Shown here: positions 7,647 through 17,600 of the stretch, piece after piece
How positions within the stretch are numbered: the stretch's first letter is position 1
Layout of the letters: each line of letters starts with the position of its first letter
Assembly (NCBI GenBank): GCA_023898705.1
Contig: CP060235.1
Coordinates: forward strand, 124,001-188,000
Source: Alphaproteobacteria bacterium
GTDB lineage: Bacteria; Pseudomonadota; Alphaproteobacteria; CAJXXZ01; 1604HC
DNA: 64,000 nt
Direction: 5' to 3'
The notes under the pieces: generated by a model
The model's database searches: none
The model's input: the letters and a program-made list of their open reading frames with translations, nothing else
What the model was told of the DNA's origin: nothing
Position numbers and translations under genes: made by a program

Positions 7647-8867
7647 TTAATCCAAATAATCTATTTTAGGACTATTCTGCGCACATAAAACACCTATAAA
7701 CCCAAATGCTGCACATAACATCATCCATATAACACAGTAAACTGGATTTATCACAAGTAGTCTCGTACAGACATATAATGTAGCTCCACCTATAAGTGAT
7801 GTCCCAATTCCATAGCAGATCGATATAGATCTATACCTGTATTTTGGAGGGAATAAATCAACCATCATACTGTGTGACGGCCCAACAAACATACCTAACA
7901 GCAAAACAACTATAAATTGCGTAATCAAATAATATGCTTTGATGCTATAAAATATTGGCAATGCAGTTAAAAACAACATAGATGCAAAAAAGTACATTAA
8001 TTTATATATATTAACTCTATCACTAATCCATCCACTCAAAATTACTGCTATAAAATACACTATGAAGAAACAGGATTGTGATAAAGCCAAAAATGATTGA
8101 GATATAAAAATACCAGATGATTTCAGATATGTATAAGTAAATACCATAGTATAATAGTACATACCCCCTATCCCAGCTCCCAATCCTATGACGGCGAGGT
8201 ATGGGTACACACTTTTTGGAGAACAATCATTTTTAGGTTTCTTGGCATACCCCTCCCCTTCAATTATATATGCTCTAACAAGCATACCTAGAAATCCTAT
8301 CAAACCACCTATGATAAACGTCAATCTCCAACCATAGTTATAGTGGACCGCGATATAATTAGCAAAGCTAGCCAAAAGCATACCCAAAATCGTAGAAGAC
8401 CATGCGATACCACTAGCCAAACCTGGTGTAGTCCCAAAATGTTCTATAAGAAATATTGCAGAACCATTTAAATCACCCCCTGCACTCATAGCTTGGAAAA
8501 CTCTAAATACAAACACTAATATAAACGTCCAAATTCCTATCGTACTGTAACTTGGAATTAATCCCATACCCAAAGAAGCAAATGAAATCAAACAAATAGA
8601 TAGAAGAAGTCCGTATCTCCTGCCAAACACATCGCCAACATATCCCATGATGATAGCACCTACAGGCCTAAATATAGATGATGCAAAAATCAGCCCGTAC
8701 CCAATCAACATGCTCCCTATATAGCTATAAGATGGAAATAAAATTGGACTAAATACCGGCATCATATATGTAAATAACATATAGTCATAATACTCAAGCA
8801 TTGATCCGGATAGTATCCAAAAAGCAGAGAATAATTTTTTAAAACCCATTTGGAAATGGTAAATCAT
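7647..8867 (-). CDS. MFS transporter, metabolite:H+ symporter (ProP-like) family
   Basis: 406 residues with about 12 transmembrane helices. Family marks are 'MLEYYDYMLFTYMMPVFSP', the helix 2-3 loop GYVGDVFGRRYG (G-x-x-x-D-x-x-G-R-R/K) and 'RVFQAMSAGGDLNGSAIFLI', matching R-x-x-Q-G-x-x-x-G-G-E of the proline/betaine and alpha-ketoglutarate group. Rickettsiales keep many such permeases to import host metabolites. The substrate cannot be deduced. Starts could be at Met1 or Met7; a GGAAA precedes the first ATG. Confidence 0.85.
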   Translation of the reverse strand: MIYHFQMGFKKLFSAFWILSGSMLEYYDYMLFTYMMPVFSPILFPSYSYIGSMLIGYGLIFASSIFRPVGAIIMGYVGDVFGRRYGLLLSICLISFASLGMGLIPSYSTIGIWTFILVFVFRVFQAMSAGGDLNGSAIFLIEHFGTTPGLASGIAWSSTILGMLLASFANYIAVHYNYGWRLTFIIGGLIGFLGMLVRAYIIEGEGYAKKPKNDCSPKSVYPYLAVIGLGAGIGGMYYYTMVFTYTYLKSSGIFISQSFLALSQSCFFIVYFIAVILSGWISDRVNIYKLMYFFASMLFLTALPIFYSIKAYYLITQFIVVLLLGMFVGPSHSMMVDLFPPKYRYRSISICYGIGTSLIGGATLYVCTRLLVINPVYCVIWMMLCAAFGFIGVLCAQNSPKIDYLD

Positions 8868-8941
8868 TTTCCAGCTCTGTTCAACAGATTGATGCTATTC
8901 AATTAAATTTAGGTCGCATTCTGTTTAATAAACAAACAGGT

Positions 8942-9619
8942 TTATATTCCAAAACGCCTACTTCTTAATTTATATTTATTCAATATATTTTCTAACATAT
9001 CTATTGAAAACTCTGGCCATAAAGCATCTTCGAATTCGATTTCTGTATATGCTAAATTCCACAAACAAAAATTACTAATCCGCTTTTCTCCACCCGTCCT
9101 AATACATAGATCAGGATCTGGAACTGATCCGCTGTACAGTGCTCGAGACAGTGTATGCTCATCTATATGTTCTACATCCTTCAGTTTATGGACAGCCTGT
9201 ACAATATCTTGCCTACCTGAATAGTTTACAAACAGTAACACGGTTAATTTCGTAAATGCAGCAGTACTCGATTCAAGTTTTGTAATCCATTCTACAACTT
9301 TTACTGGTAAATTAAATTTATCTCCCATAACCTGTACCCTTACCTCTAACTCAATGAATGTCTCTAATATTTTATCTCCACAGGTATCAATCAAAAAAAA
9401 CATACCATATATTTCTTCAAAATTTCTAAACCAATTTTCTTTAGAAAAAGCATAAAAACTCAATACTAAACTATGATCTTTCTCGACAAAAAATTTGATT
9501 ACTGAAAGCATATTGTTCAGCCCGGCTTCATGCCCGGCCCTAACACTCAAGTTATTTTTCTTTGCCCATCGCCTATTACCATCCATAATAAAAGCGACAT
9601 GTCTACATTTAAGACTCAC
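8942..9619 (-). CDS. uppS: Undecaprenyl diphosphate synthase
   Basis: 225 residues. Cis-prenyltransferase that builds the C55 lipid carrier for peptidoglycan from FPP and IPP. Motif I is at residues 7-18 (HVAFIMDGNRRW) with the catalytic Asp13. 'LSFYAFSKENW', 'LLFVNYSGRQDI' and the C-terminal PDPDLCIRTGGEKRISNF complete the family. GTG start at 9619. Its presence agrees with murF, mraY, murD and dapA in the window. Confidence 0.95.
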   Translation of the reverse strand: MSLKCRHVAFIMDGNRRWAKKNNLSVRAGHEAGLNNMLSVIKFFVEKDHSLVLSFYAFSKENWFRNFEEIYGMFFLIDTCGDKILETFIELEVRVQVMGDKFNLPVKVVEWITKLESSTAAFTKLTVLLFVNYSGRQDIVQAVHKLKDVEHIDEHTLSRALYSGSVPDPDLCIRTGGEKRISNFCLWNLAYTEIEFEDALWPEFSIDMLENILNKYKLRSRRFGI

Positions 9620-9711
9620 ATCCTAATTTACCTTTAACCAATGATTAACTCAACAGCAAAAATTAATTTAGATAAAATTTGCTTACACTAATGCAGATAA
9701 TCAAAATGCTA

Positions 9712-9740
9712 TTGCCAGCTATGAAGAAGTGTGTTAGAAG
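9712..9740 (+). promoter_or_regulatory. Leaderless promoter of ankyrin gene A
   Basis: -35 TTGCCA (9712-9717), 17-bp spacer ending in TGT (extended -10 TGn, 9732-9734), -10 TAGAAG (9735-9740), then 5 nt (GAACC) and ATG at 9746. Transcription should start at or within a base or two of the ATG. An in-frame GTG at 9731 overlaps the TG of the extended -10 and is unlikely to be translated. Confidence 0.7.
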
Positions 9741-9745
9741 GAACC

Positions 9746-10954
9746 ATGAAGAGATATATTGGAAAGGTCACTATATGTTTAGCATTGGCAAACATCGTGA
9801 CCATTAATGGAACTCAACAGTTACTTGAAAGGGCAGCAATGGGGGATGCGAGGAGCGTAGGCGCTCTACTTACCGCCGGAGCGAATGTTAACTTTCGTAA
9901 TTCCTCAGGGCAGACAGCTCTTGCTGTGGCGTCGAAAAATGGACACTTAGATGTCGTAGAGTTGTTAATTCGTAACGGAGCGCCAACTGGTGCAGACGAT
10001 GCTGATTTTGCAACTGCTCTTAAATTAGCAATAGCAAGTGGTCATGAGAATATCGTGAACACTTTGCTTGATAGTTCTGCTAATGTAGTTAAGCCAGGAT
10101 CACATGGTGGAAGTCAAGCTATGCACTCGGGTGGCTCACAAAATCAAGTGTTCAATATAAACGTTGCAAACGCTAGAAGTGCAAGTCAGCAACTGTCTAA
10201 TAGAGGGTTGCGTGGAAACGCTGGTAGTAGACAATTGCTAAATCAAGCAGCACGAGGAGATGTATTCGGAGTAAGTGAGCTAATTTCTGCTGGAAATAAT
10301 GTTAACTTCACCAATACTGATGGGCAAACAGCATTAGTATTGGCTATAGAAAAGGGACACTTAGCTGTGGTAATCGAGCTTCTTCATGGTGGTGCTGATC
10401 CCAATTATAATTATAATCAACAGTCAGTTCTAATATTAGCCATAAAAAATGGAAACGTAGATATCGTGAAAGAGCTAGTTGATACTGGTGCTAATGTCGA
10501 TAAAACAGATAGCTCTGGCAAAACGGCACTAGTGTGGGCATCTGAATATGGATACTTTGATATTGTAAACAAGCTAATTAATAGTAAAGCTAATGTGAAC
10601 TTACAGGATGTGGAAGGAATATCAGCTCTAATGTGGTCAGCACAAAAGGGACATGCAGAGGTTGTGAAATCTCTTGTTGCTGCTGGGGTTGATCTTAATA
10701 TGCAACTGCCAAATGGATGGACGGCTCTAAAGTTAGCCGTGAGAAACAAACATTCTGACGTTGTAGAGTCCCTAGTTAATGGTGGAGCATACGTTGATCC
10801 ATATTCTCAGGAATATGTTCTGGAAATCTGCCCTCGCTTTAAAGCAAAATATGATGAAGAGCAAAGAGAAAGAGATCGTCCACTCTTCACAGGTATGGGA
10901 TCTGCGTCGTTTGAGCCGCGTTATCCAGAAAAAGAAAAGTGCGTCATTTCTTAA
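9746..10954 (+). CDS. Secreted ankyrin-repeat protein A
   Basis: 402 residues. The Sec-type signal peptide MKRYIGKVTICLALANIVTI (basic then hydrophobic) ends near residue 23. Three ankyrin repeats follow, then a Ser/Gly/Asn linker (~125-160), then six more repeats starting at QLLNQAARGD. Repeats have the usual ~33-residue pattern (xTALxxA...G...VVxxLLxxGAxVN). The C-terminal ~45 residues are charged. It is closely related to the middle part of gene D. Start chosen at the second candidate codon, because the first lies in the promoter. Probably a host-directed effector, given ankyrin domains plus export (inference). A reading frame shifted by one base continues after the stop. Confidence 0.85.
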   Translation: MKRYIGKVTICLALANIVTINGTQQLLERAAMGDARSVGALLTAGANVNFRNSSGQTALAVASKNGHLDVVELLIRNGAPTGADDADFATALKLAIASGHENIVNTLLDSSANVVKPGSHGGSQAMHSGGSQNQVFNINVANARSASQQLSNRGLRGNAGSRQLLNQAARGDVFGVSELISAGNNVNFTNTDGQTALVLAIEKGHLAVVIELLHGGADPNYNYNQQSVLILAIKNGNVDIVKELVDTGANVDKTDSSGKTALVWASEYGYFDIVNKLINSKANVNLQDVEGISALMWSAQKGHAEVVKSLVAAGVDLNMQLPNGWTALKLAVRNKHSDVVESLVNGGAYVDPYSQEYVLEICPRFKAKYDEEQRERDRPLFTGMGSASFEPRYPEKEKCVIS

Positions 10955-11138
10955 GTTAGATAGCGTAAACATTGAGTTACTCAGCAATTGCTTAAAAAAG
11001 CATCAGGAGAGGATTGATCGATTAGGGATATCATGGTTAAATGGGAGGTTGGAACTAATGCAAACTACCGGGCTTGGTATGCGAGACAACGAGTGTAATA
11101 CAGAAGTGATTGGAACGTTTCACATTGCGTGCTTCTGA
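10955..11138 (+). pseudogene. Possible frame-displaced C-terminus of ankyrin gene A
   Basis: Beyond the stop of A another frame stays open to 11138 and reads SFLKLDSVNIELLSNCLKKH and then ERIDRLGISWLNGRLELMQ, which looks like a helical tail. The A-rich stretch near 10927-10940 would be a plausible slippage or indel site. It could be the original C-terminus of A lost by frameshift; it could also be chance. Confidence 0.35.
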
Positions 11139-11460
11139 ACTAAGTTTACATCTACAGAGATTACCAGGAATTAGGTAGTTGGGTAATGCATGAATGTAAG
11201 ATCCGGATAGACAAATTGGAGAATGTGCATATTCAATACTACTTGACTACTCAAACCACGCTCATGGTAACAGGAGTTATATGGGTTGGTTAGAGCTATT
11301 TGTTGGACCGGAGAGAAATCATCAAGCTGGCTCTTTGATTGATTCTCGTTGCGCGCAGCTTCATGACTTATAGAATCCATTACTCTTCAAATGCATGAGT
11401 TTTTATTTGTTAATTTTAAATCATTCCTTATTCAGATAAAATTTGTTACACGAAAGTTGA
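11139..11460. other. Intergenic region without a recognisable gene
   Basis: Between the displaced tail of gene A and the promoter of gene B. A minus-strand frame at 11171-11380 has no family features and no ribosome-binding site. I see no tRNA, repeat or strong hairpin. It may be decayed coding sequence. Confidence 0.5.
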
Positions 11461-11489
11461 TTGCTATTTGTGAAAAAATATGCTAAAAG
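11461..11489 (+). promoter_or_regulatory. Leaderless promoter of ankyrin gene B
   Basis: -35 TTGCTA (11461-11466), 17 bp, extended -10 TGC + TAAAAG (11481-11489), 5 nt (GATTC), ATG at 11495. Same geometry as genes A and C-F. Confidence 0.72.
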
Positions 11490-11494
11490 GATTC

Positions 11495-13165
11495 ATGAAA
11501 AGATATATTGAAAAGTTTATGTTATGCTTAGTACTTGGAAGCGTACTAAGCGTTGAGTGTGGAGGTCATCAATTCGGGAGTGGCTATGGAAACATCTATG
11601 GTAATAGTGGGCCGGGGCTCACTCTTCCACAGGGCTCTGGTAGTAATCCGTTTAATCAGACCGTGCCACAACCTGTTCCTTCAAACTCATACACGCAGCA
11701 TCATAGACCAGTCGCAATGTTTACTGGTCCTAACAGTGGTGTTTTTAGTGGTTTCGGTAGCAATCCGTTTGGTCAGGCCATGCCACAATCTGTTTCTTCA
11801 AACTCATACACACACCATCCTAACCCAGTCGCAATGTTTACTGGTCCTAACAGTAGTACTTTTAGTGGTTTCGGTAGCAATCCGTTTAATCAGGCCATAC
11901 CACACGCTGTTTCTTCAAACTCATATGCACCGGCATCAGTTACAATGTTGCCTGGGCTGCCTGGATTTCCTCAGACCTCGCCACAATCTATTAATTCCGA
12001 TGCTCCTTCAGACTCATACACAATATTCATCCCACCCCAAGGCGTAGAGGAACATTTTAATGATGCCACAAAATCTATCAGTTCCAATTCTACCTCAACA
12101 TCAACCGGAGCCATGGAAGAACCTCTTAATGCTACACCACAATCTAGTAGCTCAAGCAGATATGCATCACGTGGCTTTATGACATCGGGTGTTAGGCCTA
12201 GAAGTGCCCAACAGCCTAATCACATCTCCAATACAAACGTTGTAACTGGCAAAGGCGCTAGAAGTTCCCGTCAGCAACTTCCTAATAGAACAAGGGGTAA
12301 TGCTGGGGGTAATCAATTATCACGTGGCTTTATGACATCAGATGCTAGACCTAGAAATGCCCAACAGCCTAATCACATCTTCAATGTAAACGTTGTAACT
12401 GGCAAAGGCGCTAGAAATTCCAGTCAGCAACTTCCTAATAGAACAAGGGATAATGCTGGGGGTAATCAATTACTGAATAGATCAGCAAGAGGAGATGTGA
12501 GCGGCGTGGTGGAGTTGCTTAATGCTGGAGTTGATGTTGATTTTCGTAATAGGGAGGGTGAGACGGCTCTAGTTATGGCAATTAAAAAGGGGAATCTTAA
12601 CGTTGTACGAAATCTGATCGATGCAGGATCTGAGATAGATGCACCTAACAAGTTAGGGCAGACAGCACTGATATTAGCGGCAATGTGTAAGCATGACACA
12701 TCGAAGATTGTACAAGAACTGATCGATGCTGGGGCTACAGTAGACAAGCAGGATAAAGACGGTGGTACAGCATTGATGTGGGCAGCAGCAAGTGGACATT
12801 TGGACGTTGTAAAAGCTCTAATTCGAAATGGCGCCGATGTTAACATCCAAGATAAAGCTGGTGGTACAGCATTGATGTGGGCAGCAGGCAATGGTCATTT
12901 GGGCGTTGTAAAAGCTCTAATTCGAAAGCACGATGGACTGGAATCAGGAGCTCTGTTTAGAGGCCGTCAAGATTATCTAATTCGAAATGGCGCCGATGTT
13001 AACATCCAAGACAAGGGGGGTCGCACAGCACGGATGTGGGCAAAAGAAAATGGGCATCGAGAGATTGAACGCTTACTTAAACTTAGAGGGGCAGGAAAAT
13101 TTTTAGAAGGACTGGATCAAAACATACCCTGGACTACGCTTGATATACTTCGTCCTGAGTATTAG
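11495..13165 (+). CDS. Secreted ankyrin-repeat protein B with low-complexity N-terminal repeats
   Basis: 556 residues. The signal peptide MKRYIEKFMLCLVLGSVLSV is followed by a Pro/Ser/Asn/Gln-rich region. That region has two kinds of internal repeats: about 2.5 copies of a 39-residue unit (SNPFNQ...SNSYT...PVAMFTGPNS) and two copies of a 51-residue unit (RGFMTS...QQPNHI...GKGAR...QQLPNRTR). Six ankyrin repeats start at NQLLNRSARGD (~residue 325). The fifth is interrupted by a 20-residue insert (KHDGLESGALFRGRQDYLIR). The disordered N-terminal half is unlike typical bacterial proteins and suggests a surface or host-exposed function (inference). Confidence 0.85.
   Translation: MKRYIEKFMLCLVLGSVLSVECGGHQFGSGYGNIYGNSGPGLTLPQGSGSNPFNQTVPQPVPSNSYTQHHRPVAMFTGPNSGVFSGFGSNPFGQAMPQSVSSNSYTHHPNPVAMFTGPNSSTFSGFGSNPFNQAIPHAVSSNSYAPASVTMLPGLPGFPQTSPQSINSDAPSDSYTIFIPPQGVEEHFNDATKSISSNSTSTSTGAMEEPLNATPQSSSSSRYASRGFMTSGVRPRSAQQPNHISNTNVVTGKGARSSRQQLPNRTRGNAGGNQLSRGFMTSDARPRNAQQPNHIFNVNVVTGKGARNSSQQLPNRTRDNAGGNQLLNRSARGDVSGVVELLNAGVDVDFRNREGETALVMAIKKGNLNVVRNLIDAGSEIDAPNKLGQTALILAAMCKHDTSKIVQELIDAGATVDKQDKDGGTALMWAAASGHLDVVKALIRNGADVNIQDKAGGTALMWAAGNGHLGVVKALIRKHDGLESGALFRGRQDYLIRNGADVNIQDKGGRTARMWAKENGHREIERLLKLRGAGKFLEGLDQNIPWTTLDILRPEY
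11639..11932 (+). repeat. 117-bp direct tandem repeat in gene B
   Basis: Units begin at 11639, 11756 and 11873 (GGTAGYAATCCGTTT); the third is partial. Period 117 bp, i.e. 39 codons, preserving frame. The units differ at scattered positions. Confidence 0.85.
12168..12473 (+). repeat. 153-bp direct tandem repeat in gene B
   Basis: Two units starting at 12168 and 12321 (CACGTGGCTTTATGACATC), period 153 bp or 51 codons, with a few substitutions. They encode the RGFMTS...NAGGNQL block that leads into the ankyrin domain. Confidence 0.85.
12917..12987 (+). repeat. 60-bp in-frame insertion flanked by an 11-bp direct repeat
   Basis: CTAATTCGAAA occurs at 12917 and again at 12977. The 60 bp from one copy to the next interrupts an ankyrin repeat between LIR and NGADVN without breaking the frame. 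No inverted repeat or transposase is present. Confidence 0.6.
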
Positions 13166-13313
13166 GCTTGAGACAGATGAGGCTGATTTGACTGGCCACC
13201 TCGTTTTACTTGAACTTTCTCAACATTGCCTCGCAGCTTGGGAATTGTTAGATTCATGTTTCTTTTTGATTTTTGATCAGCCTTGTACATAGTGAAATAT
13301 AACTGAAGGTACA

Positions 13314-13342
13314 TTGCTATTCAGACCAAACTATGTTAAAAA
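13314..13342 (+). promoter_or_regulatory. Leaderless promoter of ankyrin gene C
   Basis: -35 TTGCTA (13314-13319), 17 bp, extended -10 TGT + TAAAAA (13334-13342), 5 nt (AGCGC), ATG at 13348. Confidence 0.72.
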
Positions 13343-13347
13343 AGCGC

Positions 13348-14367
13348 ATGAAGAGATATATTAGAAAAGTCACTCTATGTTTGGCATTAACAAGCGTTTT
13401 GAGAGTTAATGCAACCAGGCATTTGCTTCAAAGGGCAGCAATTGGAGATTTACAGACAGTGGAAAGATTAATTCGTCTTGGCACCAATATTGTTAATTAC
13501 GTTAGCGAAGACGGAAGAACAGCTTTGATTTGCGCATCAGAGAATGGGCATTTAAATGTTGTAAGTTTTTTGATACGTAATGGAGCTTTAACTACTGGAG
13601 AGCATGCTGACATAGCTTTAAGTTTAGCAATTGCAAATAATCATGAAGATGTTATAGGAGCTCTACTCGGAGATATCCCTCAAGGAATAGACAATCAAGA
13701 GAATAGACCACAAGCTAGTAGTTCCCAGGAAGATCAATTTGATACAGGATTCATCCATGGAATGCCTCGACCATCGGCACCAGAGTTGACTCCATCATTA
13801 CTTGCTGCTCAATCTAGGATTTCTCACATAACACACGAAAGTTGGGGACCTGTTGAACCATCAGCGCCTGAATTTACAGCATCAGTACTTGGTAGTCCAA
13901 GAAGTTCTCAAGCTAATACCCAAGTGGCACTGCAATTGGACGCGGAGAGATTTAATACTTCCCAAGCAGTTACACTATTTGGTATTGAATATCTCAGTTT
14001 TCAGCCGCAAGCAAATTGGGAACCTATTGAAGCTTCATCCGTACCTGGAACCCAAAATCCTCAAAGGAATCCACAACCAGGACTTCAATTTGATGAGGAA
14101 GGAGGTAATGCTTTATCATTGCCACAAGAAACCGATCATCAACTTTCAAGACTTCCTAGGGACCCAGACGATGTTATCACGGAATTAGCCTCCTCTTACA
14201 GTGACCCGCATCAAAATCTTCAGCATCGTCAGTGTAGCATAAGTAGCGGAGCTATTATGGGAGAGACTGTTATAGGCGAAAATGATAGTCAGAGCTTTGG
14301 CGATGATGCTCAAAGTCTTGGTACAAATACGGAAATCGCGGATACTGATGAATTAACTATTCCTTAA
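13348..14367 (+). CDS. Secreted ankyrin-repeat protein C (likely truncated by frameshift)
   Basis: 339 residues. The signal peptide MKRYIRKVTLCLALTSVLRV leads to three N-terminal ankyrin repeats (to ~105) and then a ~220-residue Ser/Pro/Gln-rich region with two PSAPE motifs and repeats of the type E-x-W-G/E-P-(V/I)-E. In the paralogs this kind of linker leads into a second ankyrin domain beginning LLNRAARGD. Here the reading frame stops (TELTIP-like end) just where that domain should begin, and the domain start appears in the next frame. So this is probably a C-terminally truncated gene. Confidence 0.75.
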   Translation: MKRYIRKVTLCLALTSVLRVNATRHLLQRAAIGDLQTVERLIRLGTNIVNYVSEDGRTALICASENGHLNVVSFLIRNGALTTGEHADIALSLAIANNHEDVIGALLGDIPQGIDNQENRPQASSSQEDQFDTGFIHGMPRPSAPELTPSLLAAQSRISHITHESWGPVEPSAPEFTASVLGSPRSSQANTQVALQLDAERFNTSQAVTLFGIEYLSFQPQANWEPIEASSVPGTQNPQRNPQPGLQFDEEGGNALSLPQETDHQLSRLPRDPDDVITELASSYSDPHQNLQHRQCSISSGAIMGETVIGENDSQSFGDDAQSLGTNTEIADTDELTIP

Positions 14368-14569
14368 CAGAGCGGCACTGGAAGATTTGCAAACGGTACT
14401 AACAGAACTTCTTGGAGATCCTGAAAGTCAAAGTGCTAACGGCACATCTCCTCAAAGACACTACCTAGAAAGTGAAAATGTCGATCTTATCAAGCAATTG
14501 ATTCACGATAGAATCAATTTAGCTGATTGTGATGGATATAGAAATCACAATGGCTCGTCAAGCAAGTGA
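14357..14569 (+). pseudogene. Frame-shifted ankyrin-domain remnant of gene C
   Basis: In the +1 frame relative to gene C the sequence reads LFLNRAALEDLQTVLTELLG, then LESENVDLIKQLIHDRINLA. This matches the LLNRAARGDLxxVxELL opening of the second ankyrin domain in A, B and D. It overlaps the last codons of C and stops at 14569. It is best explained as a frameshift plus later decay. Confidence 0.65.
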
Positions 14570-14629
14570 GTTTGATAAATAACAGTAGTAAAGGCAAACC
14601 TTATACATAATAAAAATATCACAGACACG

Positions 14630-14658
14630 TTGCTATTCATAAAAAAGTATGCTAAAAA
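14630..14658 (+). promoter_or_regulatory. Leaderless promoter of ankyrin gene D
   Basis: -35 TTGCTA (14630-14635), 17 bp, extended -10 TGC + TAAAAA (14650-14658), 5 nt (GGCGC), ATG at 14664. Confidence 0.72.
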
Positions 14659-14663
14659 GGCGC

Positions 14664-17600
14664 ATGAAGAGATACGTTAAAAAAGTCACTTTGTGTTTAG
14701 CATTGACTAGTATTGTGTATGTTAATGCGGTTCAAAAGTTACTTGATTATGCACAAGATGGAAACGCGAGCGCTGTAAAAATACTGATTGCTTCTGGTCT
14801 AGATCCTAATCAGCAAGATAGAGATGGTAATACAGCCCTAATGTTGGCAGCAATGAATGGACATATAAGCGTGGTAAGAGAGCTAATTGCTGCTGGTGCA
14901 GATCTTAACAAACAAAATGCATTTGGTAGTACAGCTTTAAAGTGGGCAATAGGCGGAAGACATTTCGAAGTTATATGTGAGCTCGTTGAAGCTAACGTGG
15001 ATCTTAATAAACAATATGGAGATGGTAACACTCCATTAATACTCGCGACACAAGATGGCTGGTTGGATGTTGTAAACTTGCTAATTAGTAAAGGGGCTGA
15101 TGTTAATTTAAAAGGCAAAAATGACAAAACAGCCTTAGATTTGGCAATAGAGAAAAAACATCAGTCTGTTGAGCAGCTGCTACGCGTGGCTCAGCAACGT
15201 GGATTGCACACTCAACCTAGGCTTGAATCTAGCTTACATGTAAGACCACAGTCCAGTCTTATCGATAGATTTGACCAAGTCGGGCAACAATCTAGCAGCT
15301 CTTCTCAAGCTCGACCCAAAACAAGTCAGACTATGAACCAGCCTTCAGCATGGAGATCTAATAACTCTCAGTCCAGTCTTATGGATAGATTCAACCGGGA
15401 CAGACAACAATCTAGTGCCTCTTCTCAATCTAATCGACCTACAACTCAGACTATAAACCCGCCTTTGTCATGGAGACCTGCTAATTCCCAGTCTAGTCTT
15501 ATGGATAGATTCAACCAAGACGGATCTCAATCTAGTGGTTCCCTCCAATCTAGTCAGGGTATAAACCAAACTGTAAGACAGTCTTTGACAACCCAATCCA
15601 GCAGTTCCCAGTCGCACGTCGAACCGCAGTCTAATCTTACGAACAGGTTTAATCAAGACAGGCAGCACTCTGTTAGCTTCAACATTGCTGCAGACTATCC
15701 TCTACCATCCGCACCACCTGCCTCAGTCATGGATGAATCTCATACAGTACAAATGTCTTCTCAAAATGATGGAATCTCCAGCATTAGTAGATCACATTCA
15801 GCTAATGGTAATCAATTACTTAATAGAGCCGCAAGAGGAGATTTAAATGGGATAAGTGAACTATTGCATGCTGGAGTTGATGTAAATTTCTGCAATAGAT
15901 ATAAACAAACAGCATTAGTGTTAGCTATAGAAAAAGGACACTTGGAGGTTGTAATAGGGTTGCTTCATAGTGGAGCTGATCCAAACTATAGTTATGATCG
16001 ACAGTCAGTTCTAATATTGGCTACAAAGAAGGGAAATGTGGATGTTGTAAAGGAGCTGGTTGCTACTGGTGCTAATGTTGATGAGACTGATGAGTTTGGT
16101 TACACGTCACTAATGTGGGCAGCTAGCTATGAATATGTAGCTGTTGTAGAGGAATTGATTAACAATGGGGCAAATATCAACTTGCAAGATAAGGATGGTG
16201 AAACAGCCCTGCTGCTCGCAGCAGAAAAGGGGCATACAGAGGTTGTGAAATTTCTGATTGCTGCTGGGGCTGATCTTAATATGCAACAGCAGGATGAATG
16301 TACTGCTCTAATGTTTGCAGCATACAATGGACATGTAGAGATTGTAAAAGCTCTTATTGCTGCTGGGGTTGATCTTAATAGGCAACAGCAGGATGGATAT
16401 ACTGCTCTGATGTTTGCAGCACAACATGGACGTGTAGAGGTTATAAAATCTCTTATTGCTGCCGGAACTGATCTTAATATGCAACAGCAGGATGGATGTA
16501 CTGCTCTAATATTAGCGGCACAACATGGGCATGCAGAGGTTGTGAAATCTCTTGTTGCTGCCAGTGCTGATCTTAATAAGCAAACCAAAACTGGATCGAC
16601 TGCTCTAATAATAGCGGAACAAAATGGGCATGTAGAGGTTGTGAAATCTCTTGTTGCTGCTAACAAACAAACTCAGGCTGGAAAGACTGCTCTAATAAAC
16701 GCGGTACAAAAGGGGCATGCGGAGGTTGTGAAATCTCCTACTGCTACTGGAGTTGCTCTTAATAAGAAAAATAAAGATGAATGTACTGCTCTAATGACAG
16801 CAGCAAAAAATGGACATGTAGAGGTTGTAAAATCTCTTATTGCTGCTGGAACCGATCTTAACAGGCAAAACCAAAATGGATGGACTGCTCTAATGATAGC
16901 AGCACGAAATGGAAATATATCTGTCGTAAATGCATTAATACGACATGGAGCTAATGTTCATTACATCAATAGAGAAGGTCAAACAGCACTGATATGGGCA
17001 GCAAGCAATGGACACTTAGATGTTGTAAACACTCTGATTCAACAAAGAGTCAACGTGAATCAACAAGATAAAAATGGCATGACAGCTCTTATGTGGGCAT
17101 CGCGCACTGGATATGTTTCTGTTGTAGACTCAGTGATTTCTGCTAATGCATACATCGATTTAGTTGGAGGTGAGATGACGGCTCTAATGTTTGCATCAAT
17201 CAATGGGCAACTGGATGTTGTGCATAGTCTAATTAACAAAAAGGCTGATTTGAATAAACAAGGTAAAAATGGCAGGACTGCCTTAATGATGGCAGCATAT
17301 AGGGGACATGTTGATGTTGTAAAAGTTCTTATTGCTAATGGTGCTGACGTTAACTTACAGTCTCCAAATGGTCGTACTGCACTCAGTTTGGCAAGAGAAA
17401 ATGAGTATGTAGATATCGTAAGAGCTCTTGTTTCTGCTAGAAATGATAATAAGCAACATAAAGATAAAGATAGAGCTATAGCTTTAAAGTCAGTATCAAG
17501 CCAAAAACATGTAGGTATTGTGAAGTCTATCATTGCCGATATAAGGAATGATTTCCGTAATGAATCACTGGTAACAGCAGCATACAGGGGACAGGCAGAT

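Noticed and set aside
9731..9745. Conserved upstream start codon (M-L-x-x-x-M-K) in all six tandem ankyrin genes as the true N-terminus.
   Set aside because: The codon coincides with the TGn of an extended -10, and the residues up to the second Met overlap the -10 and the 5-nt gap. The RNA probably begins at the second ATG.
11171..11380. Minus-strand frame of 69 codons between ankyrin genes A and B.
   Set aside because: No ribosome-binding site, no recognisable features; consistent with decayed sequence.
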